From an uncultured Prevotella sp. (GTDB taxonomy: Bacteria > Bacteroidota > Bacteroidia > Bacteroidales > Bacteroidaceae): a stretch of 64,000 nucleotides of DNA. The stretch is taken from the NCBI GenBank assembly GCA_945875635.1, contig CAMCLD010000006.1, forward strand, positions 1-64,000, written 5' to 3'. Positions 8,930 to 18,370 of this stretch are shown one piece after another. How positions within the stretch are numbered: the stretch's first letter is position 1; every line of letters begins with the position of its first letter. Under the pieces are notes generated by a model, which was not told the DNA's origin, searched no databases, and saw nothing but the letters and a program-made list of their open reading frames with translations. A program made the position numbers and the translations under genes.

Positions 8930-10921
8930 TCACAAAGCAAGGAGGACAAGTGTGATTGCCAAGGCTCCGACAAGGAACCACAGAGCATATTGACGAACAT
9001 CTCCGCTTTGCCATGAACGGATGCTCTCTCCTGCCTCATTGGAACTCCAGGCAAGGAAGTCGAACGTTCCATCAACGACATGGCGGTCAAACCATGCTAT
9101 TGGTGTGGAGATGCAACGGAATATTATCTTATGGGTGACAAACATATAAACCTCATCCATGTAGAAGCGTTTGTAAGCAGCACGGTGGAGTTTAGGGAAT
9201 GTCTTGTAGAGCTTGTCAGCTATAGGCTGTTTCTCTCCTTTATATATATATGTGGCAAGACAAATACTGAGTATTGCAATGATAGTTGAGGTAAGGGCTA
9301 CCTGTGTATCAAAATGAATAGTGTAGTCTTTTCCATTGGCAGTGACGAAACTGCCAAAGCTACCGTCAAGTCCAGCAAAACCGGCTATCGTAGTGTAAAT
9401 ACCAACACCAACGGTGATAACACTCAACACTATCAATGGCAGAGTCATGGTGACTGGAGCCTCATGAGGAGTATGCTCAGCATGAAGTTCCTTGTTCTCT
9501 GTTCCCCAGAAAATACCATAATAGAGTCTGAACATATAGAACGCTGTCATAGCTGCCACTCCTGTCATAATCCAACCAACTACACTGCTGTATTCAAAAC
9601 ATGCAGTGATAATCTCATCCTTGGAACTGAATCCGGAGAAGAATGGTATTCCGGCTATGGCAAGGCAGGATATCAGGAAGGTGGCATGGGTAACAGGCAT
9701 GTACTTGCGCAAGCCTCCCATTGCTGACATCTCGTTGGAATGAACAGCATGGATTATACATCCTGCTCCAAGGAAAAGGCAAGCCTTGAACATAGCGTGG
9801 GTGAACAGGTGGAACATAGAAGCCATATAGCCGAGAGAACCATGTGAATCAATCACCTCGCCATGACTTCCTGGCATACATACACCAAGAGCTACCATCA
9901 TGAAAGCAATTTGGGATATGGTAGAGAATGCCAGTACCCTCTTGATGTCACTCTGGGCACATGCCACCGCAGCTGCATAGAATGCCGTAAACACACCGAC
10001 CCAGACTACAATGCTCATCTGACCTGGAGCATATTCAATCCACAATGGGAACAGTCGTGCTATCTGGAATACACCGGCAACAACCATGGTAGCGGCATGG
10101 ATAAGTGCGCTGACTGGAGTTGGACCCTCCATGGCATCAGGCAGCCATATATGCAACGGGAACATGGCACTCTTGCCAGCTCCACCAATGAACATGAGCA
10201 CAAGTGCAGTAGGCAATATGAAGCCACCTGCTGCGACAGCCTTGGCTACATCGGCAGTCAAGAATGGAGCAGCACCCTCGGCTATCTGTAGATTCTCAAT
10301 GAACGAGAAACTGAACGACTGGGTATAGTAACCAAATATGAGAATACCTATGAGGAAGAACAAATCTGCAAAACGCGTTACGATGAAAGCCTTCTTAGAG
10401 GCTGCCACAGCAGCATGAAGCGGATAATAGAATCCTATAAGCAGGTAAGAACTAACTCCTACCAGCTCCCAGAAGAGATACATCTGGAAAATGTTTGTCG
10501 CTACTACAAGTCCAAGCATGGACATCGTAAAGAGAGACAGGAATGCATAATACCTCTGGAATCCTTTCTCACCATGCATATATCCAAAAGAATAGATATG
10601 CACCATGAAACTTACAGTTGATATCACTATAAGCATCATGACGGATATAGGGTCGAGCATTATGCCCAAATCAAAATGCAGATTGCCAAGAGGCAGCCAA
10701 GTGAAATTGTATGGCACCAGTGTGGCAAATGCGCCATCAGCACACCTCTCTGCCGTGAAATAATGGAATGCCGTAACATACGACAGCAAGGTAACGATAC
10801 CAAGTGATGTGGTTCCGATAAGACCCGCTGTCTTGTGAGACATCTTCATTCCTGCCAATCCCAGTATTAAAAACGAGACAAGTGGAAGGAGTGGTATGAG
10901 ATATACAAAACTATATTCCAT
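8930..10921 (-). CDS. nuoL: NADH-quinone oxidoreductase subunit L
   Basis: NuoL is the distal antiporter-like subunit of complex I, with a long lateral helix along the membrane arm. The 663-residue length is typical. Signature segments are FWELVGVSSYLLIGFYY, KSAMFPLHIWLPDAMEGPTP and SALIHAATMVVAGV. The C-terminal part holds an amphipathic stretch (YKTFPKLHRAAYKRFYMDEVY) consistent with the lateral helix, then a last membrane segment (FLVGALAITLVLLAL). A 66-base gap separates it from nuoM, the widest gap on this side of the operon. Confidence 0.96.
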   Translation of the reverse strand: MEYSFVYLIPLLPLVSFLILGLAGMKMSHKTAGLIGTTSLGIVTLLSYVTAFHYFTAERCADGAFATLVPYNFTWLPLGNLHFDLGIMLDPISVMMLIVISTVSFMVHIYSFGYMHGEKGFQRYYAFLSLFTMSMLGLVVATNIFQMYLFWELVGVSSYLLIGFYYPLHAAVAASKKAFIVTRFADLFFLIGILIFGYYTQSFSFSFIENLQIAEGAAPFLTADVAKAVAAGGFILPTALVLMFIGGAGKSAMFPLHIWLPDAMEGPTPVSALIHAATMVVAGVFQIARLFPLWIEYAPGQMSIVVWVGVFTAFYAAAVACAQSDIKRVLAFSTISQIAFMMVALGVCMPGSHGEVIDSHGSLGYMASMFHLFTHAMFKACLFLGAGCIIHAVHSNEMSAMGGLRKYMPVTHATFLISCLAIAGIPFFSGFSSKDEIITACFEYSSVVGWIMTGVAAMTAFYMFRLYYGIFWGTENKELHAEHTPHEAPVTMTLPLIVLSVITVGVGIYTTIAGFAGLDGSFGSFVTANGKDYTIHFDTQVALTSTIIAILSICLATYIYKGEKQPIADKLYKTFPKLHRAAYKRFYMDEVYMFVTHKIIFRCISTPIAWFDRHVVDGTFDFLAWSSNEAGESIRSWQSGDVRQYALWFLVGALAITLVLLAL

Positions 10922-10930
10922 GACTGATAA

Positions 10931-11239
10931 TTATAATTTCATGTTTTCTATACTGTTCACCTGGTCACTGTGGAAATGACGGTAAACATTAATGATAATC
11001 GCTACAGCGACAGCTGTCTCTGCTGCGCTGACACCAATAGAGAACAAAGTGAAGAAGAATCCCTCAAACTGTCCTGGATAAACGAGTCTGTTGAGAACAG
11101 CAAAATTCATATCCACAGAATTGAGGACAAGTTCCACCGAAATGAGCATTGCGATAAGGTTACGCCTTGTCACAAATCCAAACACTCCTATAAAGAACAA
11201 AAGTGCCGAGAGAGTAAGGAAACATGTTACTGGTATCAT
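10931..11239 (-). CDS. nuoK: NADH-quinone oxidoreductase subunit K
   Basis: NuoK is a small three-helix membrane subunit related to MrpC and forms part of the proton path near the quinone module. The 102-residue product has the expected three hydrophobic helices, with the conserved glutamate in MLISVELVLNSVDMNF and a second acidic residue in GVSAAETAVAVAI. It ends 4 bases after nuoJ's partner start region (nuoJ stop at 11244) and starts 9 bases before nuoL, indicating translational coupling. Confidence 0.96.
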   Translation of the reverse strand: MIPVTCFLTLSALLFFIGVFGFVTRRNLIAMLISVELVLNSVDMNFAVLNRLVYPGQFEGFFFTLFSIGVSAAETAVAVAIIINVYRHFHSDQVNSIENMKL

Positions 11240-11243
11240 ATTG

Positions 11244-11768
11244 TTATTTCTCCTCTTTTTTATGGTTCAACAAAACGAGTCCGCCTATTATGCAAGCAAG
11301 CAGGAAAAGGGAGATGAACTCGAAAGGAAAGACATACTGGTATTTGCCCGCTCCCATGAGGGCAGTGCCAATAGTCTCCATCGGGACTTCCACATCAGGC
11401 TGTGTCATTGCCAAGTTGACAAACTCATATTTTATTAATGTGAACACCACAATAGCCAATCCTGCAAGAGATGCCAGCAGTCCGGCAAGGACGCGGCTTC
11501 CTTTTATACGCTCTGTGAGTCCCTGAAGTGTTCTCTTGGACACAAGTTGTATAGCGAAGATATATATCATGGTAATTCCTCCGGCGTAAATGCTTATCTG
11601 TACTGCGCCAAGGAAGGTATAGTCAAGCAGGAAATAGATACCTGCCACTCCAAAAAGCACGAAAAGCAAAGCTGTTGCAGCACGCATGATGCGCTTTGTC
11701 GTCACACAGAATAAGGCTGCTGCCAGTATCACTGCGGAGAGTATTCCAAACATTACTTGATTTGCCAT
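11244..11768 (-). CDS. nuoJ: NADH-quinone oxidoreductase subunit J
   Basis: NuoJ is a five-helix membrane subunit of complex I. The 174-residue product contains the conserved segment LLDYTFLGAVQISIYAGGITMIYIFAIQL (helix 3, with its pi-bulge region GAVQISIYAGG). It ends with a short charged tail (NHKKEEK). Four bases separate its stop from the nuoK start. Confidence 0.96.
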   Translation of the reverse strand: MANQVMFGILSAVILAAALFCVTTKRIMRAATALLFVLFGVAGIYFLLDYTFLGAVQISIYAGGITMIYIFAIQLVSKRTLQGLTERIKGSRVLAGLLASLAGLAIVVFTLIKYEFVNLAMTQPDVEVPMETIGTALMGAGKYQYVFPFEFISLFLLACIIGGLVLLNHKKEEK

Positions 11769-11798
11769 AATCTATTATTCTGATTTTATGGATGTAAC

Positions 11799-12329
11799 CT
11801 ATTTTGTCTTAGTATTGAACTGTCCAATAGTAAGCGGTGCCCCACCGTCAAGGATGTTTGGCAGCGAACTTTCATAATTCTCCTTGTCAAGATGTATCTT
11901 GAGAGAGTCACGGTCGAAGGTGGCATTCTCAAAATCATTTGTGAACTTGATAGCATTGAAATTACATGAATTGACACACAACTGGCAGAACATGCAGTCA
12001 CCAAGGTCATACTGATAATCAACAAGCTGACGTTTCTTCTTGCCAGTAGCCTCGTCTGTTACCATCTGGGACACTATTTTAATACTGCCGTTGGGACAGG
12101 CTTTCTCACAGAGAGTACATGCTACACACAATGGCTCTCCCTTCTCGTTTTTGTTCATTACAAGACGTCCACGATGACGCTCTGCTACATGAAGCGTTGT
12201 TTTGCGGTTCTCAGGATACTGCTCTGTGCTCTTCGGGGTAAAATACTCCTTCAATGTCACTTTGAGTCCAGTTGACAATGACTTCAGGGCACTTGCTATT
12301 CCGCAAAAATATGATTGATTGTTTTCCAT
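11799..12329 (-). CDS. nuoI: NADH-quinone oxidoreductase subunit I (2x 4Fe-4S)
   Basis: NuoI is the peripheral-arm ferredoxin-like subunit that carries two 4Fe-4S clusters and passes electrons towards NuoB. Both cluster motifs are present: CVACTLCEKACP and CMFCQLCVNSCN. The second has asparagine where the canonical motif has proline after the last cysteine, which does not affect ligation. At 176 residues it has an N-terminal membrane-associating helix (SALKSLSTGLKVTLKEYF). Since nuoE, nuoF and nuoG are missing, electrons probably enter near this subunit from another donor (inference). Confidence 0.96.
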   Translation of the reverse strand: MENNQSYFCGIASALKSLSTGLKVTLKEYFTPKSTEQYPENRKTTLHVAERHRGRLVMNKNEKGEPLCVACTLCEKACPNGSIKIVSQMVTDEATGKKKRQLVDYQYDLGDCMFCQLCVNSCNFNAIKFTNDFENATFDRDSLKIHLDKENYESSLPNILDGGAPLTIGQFNTKTK

Positions 12330-12345
12330 ATCCTATTATTTCTTG

Positions 12346-13431
12346 TTAAAGATAAAGTCCGAAAGCCACTACGACCGTCATAAGCAACAGATTGACTAAG
12401 GCAAGTGGCATTAGATATTTCCACTCCAGCTTCAGAATCTGGTCAATTCTAAGGCGTGGGAATGTCCACCTAATCCACATTAACAGCCATACTACAGCGA
12501 ATGTCTTGCCAAGGAACCATACGATTCCTGGTATGTAGCCCATCAGTGTGTCGAATGCGTCAACACCAATACATACCGGAGCCCAACCTCCAAGGAAGAC
12601 TGTCGTAGCCACGCCTGAGACAACAAAAAGATTCAGATATTCTGCAAGGTAATAGAAACCGAATCCCATACCGCTATACTCAGTGTGATAACCGGCAGTA
12701 AGCTCACTTTCTGCCTCGGCAAGGTCGAAAGGACCACGGTTTGCCTCGGCATTTCCGGCAACAAGGAATACGAGGAATGCTATGATGGCAGGGATATGCC
12801 CTTTCACGAGCAAACAATTCCATGCGCCTGTCTGAGCCTCTACTATACCACTAATCTGCATTGTTCCTGTAAGTATGACAGCTGTTATCAGGCACAGGCC
12901 GAGACTCATCTCGTAACTAATCATCTGCACTGCACCACGCATTGCTGACACTACTGAGTATTTGTTGTTACTTCCCCATCCGGCAAGAAACACACCAACA
13001 ACTCCGATACTTGAGACTGCTGTCAGAAGGAATATTCCAACGTTGAAGTCCAGGATGACAGCACCATTGTTCCATGGAAGGAAAGAGAAAGTGCCAATGG
13101 AAGCCGCTATGACGAGGAATGGAGCAAGGTAATAGAGCAGTCTATCTGCCTTGTCAACAACGAAAATCTCCTTTATGAGCATCTTCAGCACATCGGCAAA
13201 AACCTGAAGGAGTCCCCATGGACCAACTCGCATAGGACCAAGACGGCACTGGAAATATGCACAGACCTTACGCTCCATGAATATAAGCACAATGGCAAGT
13301 ACCGCATAGCCTACGATTATAAGCAGTCCAACGAGTACACACTCTATGAGTATCGACCAAAAATCTCCAAGTCCAAGTGTCTGACGAAGGAGAGAGTCGA
13401 ACCATGATGTTACTATACTAAAATCAAACAT
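12346..13431 (-). CDS. nuoH: NADH-quinone oxidoreductase subunit H
   Basis: NuoH is the membrane subunit that forms the quinone chamber with NuoB and NuoD. The 361-residue product has about eight membrane helices. Family signatures are ERKVCAYFQCRLGPMRVGPWG and NRGPFDLAEAESELTAGYHTEYSG, both complete, including the acidic loop residues. A 61-base gap to nuoCD is the largest in the upper part of the operon but shows no terminator. Confidence 0.96.
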   Translation of the reverse strand: MFDFSIVTSWFDSLLRQTLGLGDFWSILIECVLVGLLIIVGYAVLAIVLIFMERKVCAYFQCRLGPMRVGPWGLLQVFADVLKMLIKEIFVVDKADRLLYYLAPFLVIAASIGTFSFLPWNNGAVILDFNVGIFLLTAVSSIGVVGVFLAGWGSNNKYSVVSAMRGAVQMISYEMSLGLCLITAVILTGTMQISGIVEAQTGAWNCLLVKGHIPAIIAFLVFLVAGNAEANRGPFDLAEAESELTAGYHTEYSGMGFGFYYLAEYLNLFVVSGVATTVFLGGWAPVCIGVDAFDTLMGYIPGIVWFLGKTFAVVWLLMWIRWTFPRLRIDQILKLEWKYLMPLALVNLLLMTVVVAFGLYL

Positions 13432-13492
13432 ATTTATTATATTGAATATTTAACATTGGAGTCTGAGACGATGTAACAGACATTTACACCAT

Positions 13493-15055
13493 TTATCTGT
13501 CTATGTCAGGGATTACAAAATCAAGTGCCGCTCCAACAGTGATAAGGTCAGCTATTTTCTCACCTCTGAGCATCTCGTCCATGGCTGCTACATGATTGAG
13601 TCCCATTGGTCGGAATTTCAGACGGTAAGGACTCTTGTCTCCCCTTGAATCAAGATATACTCCTATCTCTCCACGGCTTCCCTCACATGAGAAATACCAT
13701 TGTCCTTCTGGTACCTTGATAATCGGTTTTTGCTTGACATAGAAATCACCCTCAGGTATATTGTCTATAAGCTGCTCTATGATGGAGATACTTTGTTTCA
13801 TTTCTGCAATCCTGTTCAGATAGCGTCCATAGCTGTCGCAGCTGTCGCAGGTTATCTCATCCCACTCCACCTTGTCGTACATATCGTATGGGTGGTTTTT
13901 CCTTACATCATTGTGCCATCCACTCGCACGTCCCGAAGCTCCGGTAACTCCATAGCTTATTGCATCCTCTTTGGAAAGGATGCCTACACCCTGGAACCTG
14001 TTCTTCGTGATGATATTGTCACCAAAGACATCCATATATTCCTGGAACATTGGTTTCATATATTCGCAAAGAGCTTTGACATTCCTTACAAAATTAGGGT
14101 CTATGTCTTCCTGGCAACCACCAATCCTGTAATAGTTCTGGATAAGGCGACCTCCTGTCGTTTCTTCCATCACGTTAAGGACATGCTCTCTGTCGCGCAT
14201 TGAATAGAGGAATGCAGTCAGCGCACCAAGGTCCTGAGCGCAGCATCCTATATATAATAGGTGTGAATCAAGGCGCTGAAGCTCATCCATGATGGTACGG
14301 ATATAATGAATCCTGTCTGTCAGCTCAACTCCCATAGCCTCTTCTATGACACCAACGAGAGCATGACGGTTCATCATGGCGCTGAGATAGTCCATACGGT
14401 CTGTCAGAGCTAATGTCTGTGGATAGGTATATGACTCGCACATTTTCTCAATGCCACGATGGATATATCCAAGATGTGGATAAATCCTCTTTATAGTCTC
14501 ACCGTCAAGAATTGTCTGAAGACGCAGCACTCCATGGGTTGACGGGTGCTGTGGACCTATATTGACAACGAAGTCATCGTCTGTAAACAATGGAGATTTC
14601 TTGGCAACGAGTCTGCCTTCCCTGTCAAGTGAGTAACTGGTCCTGTAGTCTGGTTCCTGATCGTCTTGAAGTGAGTAACCATATTCACTATGGAAATTCT
14701 TTCGCAATGGATAGCCTTTGAAATCATTGCGAAGGTAAAGGCGGCGCATATCAGGATGACCAAGGAACTTTATCCCAAGAAAATCAAACACTTCCCTTTC
14801 AAGTAGTTCCGCACTCTTCCATAGATTGGTCACAGTGGGAAGCAGATAGTGTTCGTCAACCTTGTCTGCAATACATTTTACGGAAGTTCTCTCATGCGTG
14901 TCTGTATTCTCAAGGATATACACGCAGCCCAGTGCTTCCTCTCCGAAGTCCTCTCCAACTATTGTAACAAGGAAGTCGAAATGTTTGTCCTTACACAACT
15001 TTGTCATCTCTGAAGCAAAGTCGCTGTACCTGATATCTAATTGTTCAATTTTCAT
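13493..15055 (-). CDS. nuoCD: Fused NADH-quinone oxidoreductase subunits C and D
   Basis: This 520-residue protein joins NuoC (about residues 1-150, with the NuoC motif [21 protein letters not shown]) to NuoD (about 160-520, starting at [18 protein letters not shown]). NuoD lines the quinone site: the conserved histidine in GPQHPSTHG and the tyrosine in the MCESYTYPQ segment are visible, and the end DFVIPDIDR matches the family. The C-D fusion occurs in many bacteria, including Bacteroidetes and Enterobacteria. The start codon overlaps the nuoB stop (15052-15055, ATGA type). Confidence 0.96.
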   Translation of the reverse strand: MKIEQLDIRYSDFASEMTKLCKDKHFDFLVTIVGEDFGEEALGCVYILENTDTHERTSVKCIADKVDEHYLLPTVTNLWKSAELLEREVFDFLGIKFLGHPDMRRLYLRNDFKGYPLRKNFHSEYGYSLQDDQEPDYRTSYSLDREGRLVAKKSPLFTDDDFVVNIGPQHPSTHGVLRLQTILDGETIKRIYPHLGYIHRGIEKMCESYTYPQTLALTDRMDYLSAMMNRHALVGVIEEAMGVELTDRIHYIRTIMDELQRLDSHLLYIGCCAQDLGALTAFLYSMRDREHVLNVMEETTGGRLIQNYYRIGGCQEDIDPNFVRNVKALCEYMKPMFQEYMDVFGDNIITKNRFQGVGILSKEDAISYGVTGASGRASGWHNDVRKNHPYDMYDKVEWDEITCDSCDSYGRYLNRIAEMKQSISIIEQLIDNIPEGDFYVKQKPIIKVPEGQWYFSCEGSRGEIGVYLDSRGDKSPYRLKFRPMGLNHVAAMDEMLRGEKIADLITVGAALDFVIPDIDR

Positions 15056-15750
15056 TTCTTATCCTCCTTTCCCTCATTTTTAAGACTCTCTACAAATTCC
15101 TGAGGAACAGTAGTAACCACAATTGGCTTGTGACCGTCGCGTAGTGCCTCGTTGCTGAGATTCATCTCCCTTTCCTCGCTATTCTGCTTGTGGTTTGCTC
15201 CACCGAAGAACTTTTCAACCTTCACTTTTCTCTGCAGCTGCATCATTCCGTACATTATAGCCTCTGGACGTGGAGGACATCCCGGAATATATACATCGAC
15301 GGGCACTATCTCGTCAATACCCCTCACTACATGATAGCTGTCCTTGAAAGGACCACCAGAGATTGCACATCCTCCAACAGCTATGACATACTTAGGTTCT
15401 GCCATCTCATCGTAAAGGCGTTTGAATGCAGGTGCCATCTTGTTCGTAATTGTACCGGCACACATGATGAGGTCTGCCTGACGTGGAGAGTTTCGCGTAA
15501 CCTCAAAACCGAATCTGGCAAAGTCATATCTGGCACATCCTACTGCCATGAACTCAATACCACAGCAACTGGTAGCAAAGGTAAGCGACCAAAGGGAATT
15601 GCTTCTACCCCAGTTTATCATCTGGTCCAACGAACCAACAACTACATTTGTACCACCTTCGTTTAATTCATCCACCAAACGCTCCAAAGTACTATTGTCC
15701 TTGAACTCATCGTATGGTATGCTCTTTATCTTAGGTTTCCTTATTTCCAT
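15052..15750 (-). CDS. nuoB: NADH-quinone oxidoreductase subunit B (N2 cluster)
   Basis: NuoB holds cluster N2, which reduces quinone. Cysteine ligands are in [27 protein letters not shown] and [11 protein letters not shown], the expected pattern. At 232 residues it is longer than average: it has about 25 extra N-terminal residues and a C-terminal extension of about 50 residues (from [13 protein letters not shown] onward) that is rich in charged residues. Its start overlaps the nuoA stop by 10 bases, so the two are translationally coupled. Confidence 0.96.
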   Translation of the reverse strand: MEIRKPKIKSIPYDEFKDNSTLERLVDELNEGGTNVVVGSLDQMINWGRSNSLWSLTFATSCCGIEFMAVGCARYDFARFGFEVTRNSPRQADLIMCAGTITNKMAPAFKRLYDEMAEPKYVIAVGGCAISGGPFKDSYHVVRGIDEIVPVDVYIPGCPPRPEAIMYGMMQLQRKVKVEKFFGGANHKQNSEEREMNLSNEALRDGHKPIVVTTVPQEFVESLKNEGKEDKK

Positions 15751-16091
15751 TCAAGTGCTCCTTTCCGCCATGCGTATGCAAGGCCAAATACCAATACCAA
15801 CATGAAGAAACCAATCGTTGCCAATGCCATTGGACCATACGATTTAACCACTACCGCCCACGGATAGAGAAAGACTGTCTCTACATCAAACATCAGGAAC
15901 AGAATGGCAAACAGGTAGTAGCCAATGTTCACTGGAAGCCATGATGTGCCATGAGTGGGAATACCACACTCAAAAGGCTCGCCTTTCACCGCATTATACG
16001 ACCGTGGACCAATCAACTTAGCTATGACATAGGCTGCCACAACCAAAAAGACCGCCGTAATCAAAACGGTAATAAACAAAGTAAACAACAT
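15741..16091 (-). CDS. nuoA: NADH-quinone oxidoreductase subunit A
   Basis: NuoA is a three-helix membrane subunit of complex I. The 116-residue product has the family segment [15 protein letters not shown] with its conserved cysteine, and the motif [16 protein letters not shown]. It is the first gene of the operon; a promoter box lies 53 bases upstream. Confidence 0.96.
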   Translation of the reverse strand: MLFTLFITVLITAVFLVVAAYVIAKLIGPRSYNAVKGEPFECGIPTHGTSWLPVNIGYYLFAILFLMFDVETVFLYPWAVVVKSYGPMALATIGFFMLVLVFGLAYAWRKGALEWK

Positions 16092-16143
16092 ATTATTAAA
16101 TATATAGCTATAAATATTAAATTACTCGTTTGCGAAACGTCGG

Positions 16144-16151
16144 CAAAGTTA
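16144..16151 (-). promoter_or_regulatory. Candidate -7 box of the nuo operon
   Basis: The minus strand reads TAACTTTG, a full match to TAnnTTTG, 53 bases before the nuoA start. An obvious -33 TTTG is missing, so recognition would rest mainly on the -7 element. Confidence 0.6.
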
Positions 16152-16258
16152 ATAAAAAAAAATGAAATATTTACTATCATTATAAAAAAAGAAAATGTCA
16201 TGCCTGAAGAATATCATCCTCAAAAAAATGGCATGGTAAAACAAAATGCTCTATATCA

Positions 16259-16290
16259 TTTGTATTTTTGATATTTTTTATGTAATTTTG
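16259..16290 (+). promoter_or_regulatory. Promoter of the GldB-like gene
   Basis: TTTG at 16259-16262 and TAATTTTG at 16283-16290 are 20 bases apart, matching the Bacteroidetes promoter consensus in both boxes and spacing. The resulting leader would be about 120 bases long and would carry the AT-rich repeat tract. Confidence 0.65.
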
Positions 16291-16296
16291 CAGACG

Positions 16297-16400
16297 AATG
16301 TTGAAAGTTGAATGTTGAATGTTGAAAATTGAAAGTTGAATGTTGAAAATTCAATCATCAATAATCAATAATCAATTATCAATTTTCAATCTTCTTCAAT
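16297..16400 (+). repeat. Low-complexity GTTGAA/AATCA tract
   Basis: Short degenerate units (GTTGAAA, GTTGAAT, then ATCAATA) repeat about a dozen times. The first half is partly complementary to the second half, so the transcript could fold. Such tracts are common between genes in this group and have no known function. Confidence 0.8.
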
Positions 16401-16415
16401 CTCTCTCTTAAATAT

Positions 16416-17255
16416 ATGCACAACGGGTCATTACAAACAACAAAGAAAACAAGCAGAATATGGAAAATGGTGGCACTTGCCATCATTGTTACTCTATATT
16501 CTTACGGCTTATTCTCATGTGGAGTGGGTTCAAAGAAAGACGATGAGCACAAAATGCTTGTGAACATTGAGAGATACGACAGGCTGGAATACAGATATCT
16601 TACAACCGGTGACTTTTCAGCATTGCAGGAGATGAATACAGAATTCCCCATAGAGACGAGAATGCTCATTGAAGACATTCTAAAACTGGGAGAAGCCACC
16701 GACCCGGAGATAAATGCGAAATTCCTTAAATACTATCAGGACACCACTCTGCAGACTTTGCTTGCCGACAGTCAGGCAAAATTTGCAAACATGGAGGATA
16801 TTAACCGCAAATTCAACGATGCGTTCACAAAACTGAAGAAATGGTTCCCCGACATGGTGTTGCCAAGGATATACACACAGGTCACATCACTCGACCAAAG
16901 CATAGTGATAGGCAACCACAGCATTGGCATCTCCCTTGATAAATATCTCGGTGCCAACTATCCCCTATATGAAAAAATGGGATACAATGACAACCAGAGA
17001 AAACAGATGGAAAGGAAATACATCCTGCCTGACGGCATCCTGTTCTATCTGCTCAGCTATTACCACCTTCCCAGTTTTGACACATGCCCGCAGGAAGAGC
17101 GCGACATACATCTTGGGAAGATGCAATGGATTGTAAACCATGCCATAGGCACCAACTTCTACAAGAACAAGTACGTGGCTGAAGTTGACAATTTCATGAA
17201 GAGAAATCCCAAGACTTCTTACGATGAACTGATACGCCTTTCCAAAATCAAATAA
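16416..17255 (+). CDS. GldB-like lipoprotein
   Basis: The 279-residue product starts with a basic region, one hydrophobic helix and a lipobox (GLFSC, Cys35), so it should be a membrane-anchored lipoprotein. The body resembles GldB-family proteins: the segment VLPRIYTQVTSLDQSIVIG followed by ISLDKYLGANYPLY is characteristic. GldB was first described as a gliding lipoprotein in Flavobacteria, but family members occur in non-gliding Bacteroidales and their role there is unknown. The gene is monocistronic. Its stop overlaps the convergent radical SAM gene by 8 bases. An alternative start at Met18 would still keep the lipobox. Confidence 0.75.
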   Translation: MHNGSLQTTKKTSRIWKMVALAIIVTLYSYGLFSCGVGSKKDDEHKMLVNIERYDRLEYRYLTTGDFSALQEMNTEFPIETRMLIEDILKLGEATDPEINAKFLKYYQDTTLQTLLADSQAKFANMEDINRKFNDAFTKLKKWFPDMVLPRIYTQVTSLDQSIVIGNHSIGISLDKYLGANYPLYEKMGYNDNQRKQMERKYILPDGILFYLLSYYHLPSFDTCPQEERDIHLGKMQWIVNHAIGTNFYKNKYVAEVDNFMKRNPKTSYDELIRLSKIK

Positions 17256-18171
17256 TACAGTTCCTGCCCTGATACATACCGTTGGCACGCATATAGTTCC
17301 TGAGCATATTTGTAAATTCATGGTTCTTGATACCCCATTTCGGAGCTAACAGCATGTCAGCAGGTGATTGGCTTACAAATCTCTCCAACACCAAGGTCTC
17401 CCTCAACATCTGTACATAGTCGGCAACAAGTTCCACATATTCGCCTACTCGGAACAGATGGAATGGCTCGGCTGCATACATCTCAGCCAAACGAGTGTTG
17501 CGTATTATCTGTAGTTGATGAATCTTTAGCATGTCGAGCGGCAGGGATGATATCACAGGAGCCTGACGCAGTATTTCCTCCCTGTCTTCACCTGGCAAGC
17601 CAAGTATCACATGACCACCACACAGCAGATTATAGCCAACGGTCTGCTCTATGGCTTTCCTAGCACATTCAAATGTGTGGTTGCGGTTTATGTATCTCAA
17701 GGTTGAGTCATTCACACTCTCTATGCCATATTCTACAATAACCGTCTTGTATCTTGACAGCTGAGACAGATACGACAGGAGTTCTGTTGACACACAGTCA
17801 GGACGGGTACCTATCACTATTCCCTCAACACGCTCAATGCCAAGAGCCTCCTCGTAGCGTTCCTGCAAGACAGGAAGAGAAGCATAGGTGTTTGTATATG
17901 CCTGAAAATATACAAGATAATGCATGTCTGGGTATTTCCTTCCAAAAAACGCCTTACCATCCTCCACTTGCTTGCGTATGCTTTTCGTCGGGTTGCAATA
18001 AGTGGGATTGAAAGTGCGGTTGTCACAGAAAATGCAACCACCATGCCCTATACGTCCATCACGGTTGGGACATGTGAAACCAGCATCTACAGATATCTTC
18101 TGTAGTTTGTAAGGGAATGTACGGCGCATCCAGCTGCCATAGTCATTTATCAGAGAAGCCTTAATGTTCAC
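17248..18171 (-). CDS. YhcC-type radical SAM protein (TIGR01212 family)
   Basis: A radical S-adenosylmethionine protein of 307 residues. The 4Fe-4S cysteines are Cys34, Cys46 and Cys49 in FTCPNRDGRIGHGGCIFCD, the unusual Cx11Cx2C spacing typical of the YhcC family. Other family landmarks are VEYGIESVNDSTLRYINR, GGHVILGLPGEDREEIL and KIHQLQIIRNTRLAEMY. The reaction catalysed is not established. It has its own promoter (18203-18234) and faces the GldB-like gene. Confidence 0.92.
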   Translation of the reverse strand: MNIKASLINDYGSWMRRTFPYKLQKISVDAGFTCPNRDGRIGHGGCIFCDNRTFNPTYCNPTKSIRKQVEDGKAFFGRKYPDMHYLVYFQAYTNTYASLPVLQERYEEALGIERVEGIVIGTRPDCVSTELLSYLSQLSRYKTVIVEYGIESVNDSTLRYINRNHTFECARKAIEQTVGYNLLCGGHVILGLPGEDREEILRQAPVISSLPLDMLKIHQLQIIRNTRLAEMYAAEPFHLFRVGEYVELVADYVQMLRETLVLERFVSQSPADMLLAPKWGIKNHEFTNMLRNYMRANGMYQGRNCII

Positions 18172-18202
18172 AAAAAAAATATCTTTTATCGTTTAGCAAC
18201 TG

Positions 18203-18234
18203 CAAAAGTAAAAAAAAACTATTACCTTTGCAAA
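18203..18234 (-). promoter_or_regulatory. Promoter of the YhcC-type gene
   Basis: On the minus strand TTTG (18231-18234) and TACTTTTG (18203-18210) are 20 bases apart, a good match to the consensus. The -7 box is 32 bases before the start codon. It overlaps the opposite promoter box at 18223-18230. Confidence 0.7.
18223..18230 (+). promoter_or_regulatory. Candidate -7 box of the DPP IV-like gene
   Basis: TACCTTTG matches TAnnTTTG on the plus strand, 141 bases before the peptidase start. The upstream box is weak (ACTG). It lies inside the divergent promoter, so the two transcripts may compete. Confidence 0.5.
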
Positions 18235-18303
18235 ACTTCTCCTAACTCCTTTTATTCGGAAGTGGTAAAAAGGAGATAAATGAAGATATAACATCATAAC
18301 CCT

Positions 18304-18351
18304 CTTCATCAAGCTGAGGCTCCCTCCCTCAGGGGAGGGTTGGGGAAGGGC
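18304..18351 (+). repeat. Dispersed repeat, copy A
   Basis: This 48-base sequence starts CTTCATCAAGCTG and ends GGGGAGGGTTGGGGAAGGGC. An inverted, closely similar copy lies at 24285-24331. It sits in the leader of the peptidase gene. Confidence 0.8.
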
Positions 18352-18370
18352 TTTAATTTATTTTATAATC

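Larger units (their letters stand above)
16092..16415. other. 324-bp divergent intergenic region
   Basis: The region separates nuoA (minus) from the GldB-like gene (plus). It contains one promoter box for each direction (16144-16151 and 16259-16290) and a simple repeat tract at 16297-16400. No coding sequence is seen. Confidence 0.85.
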
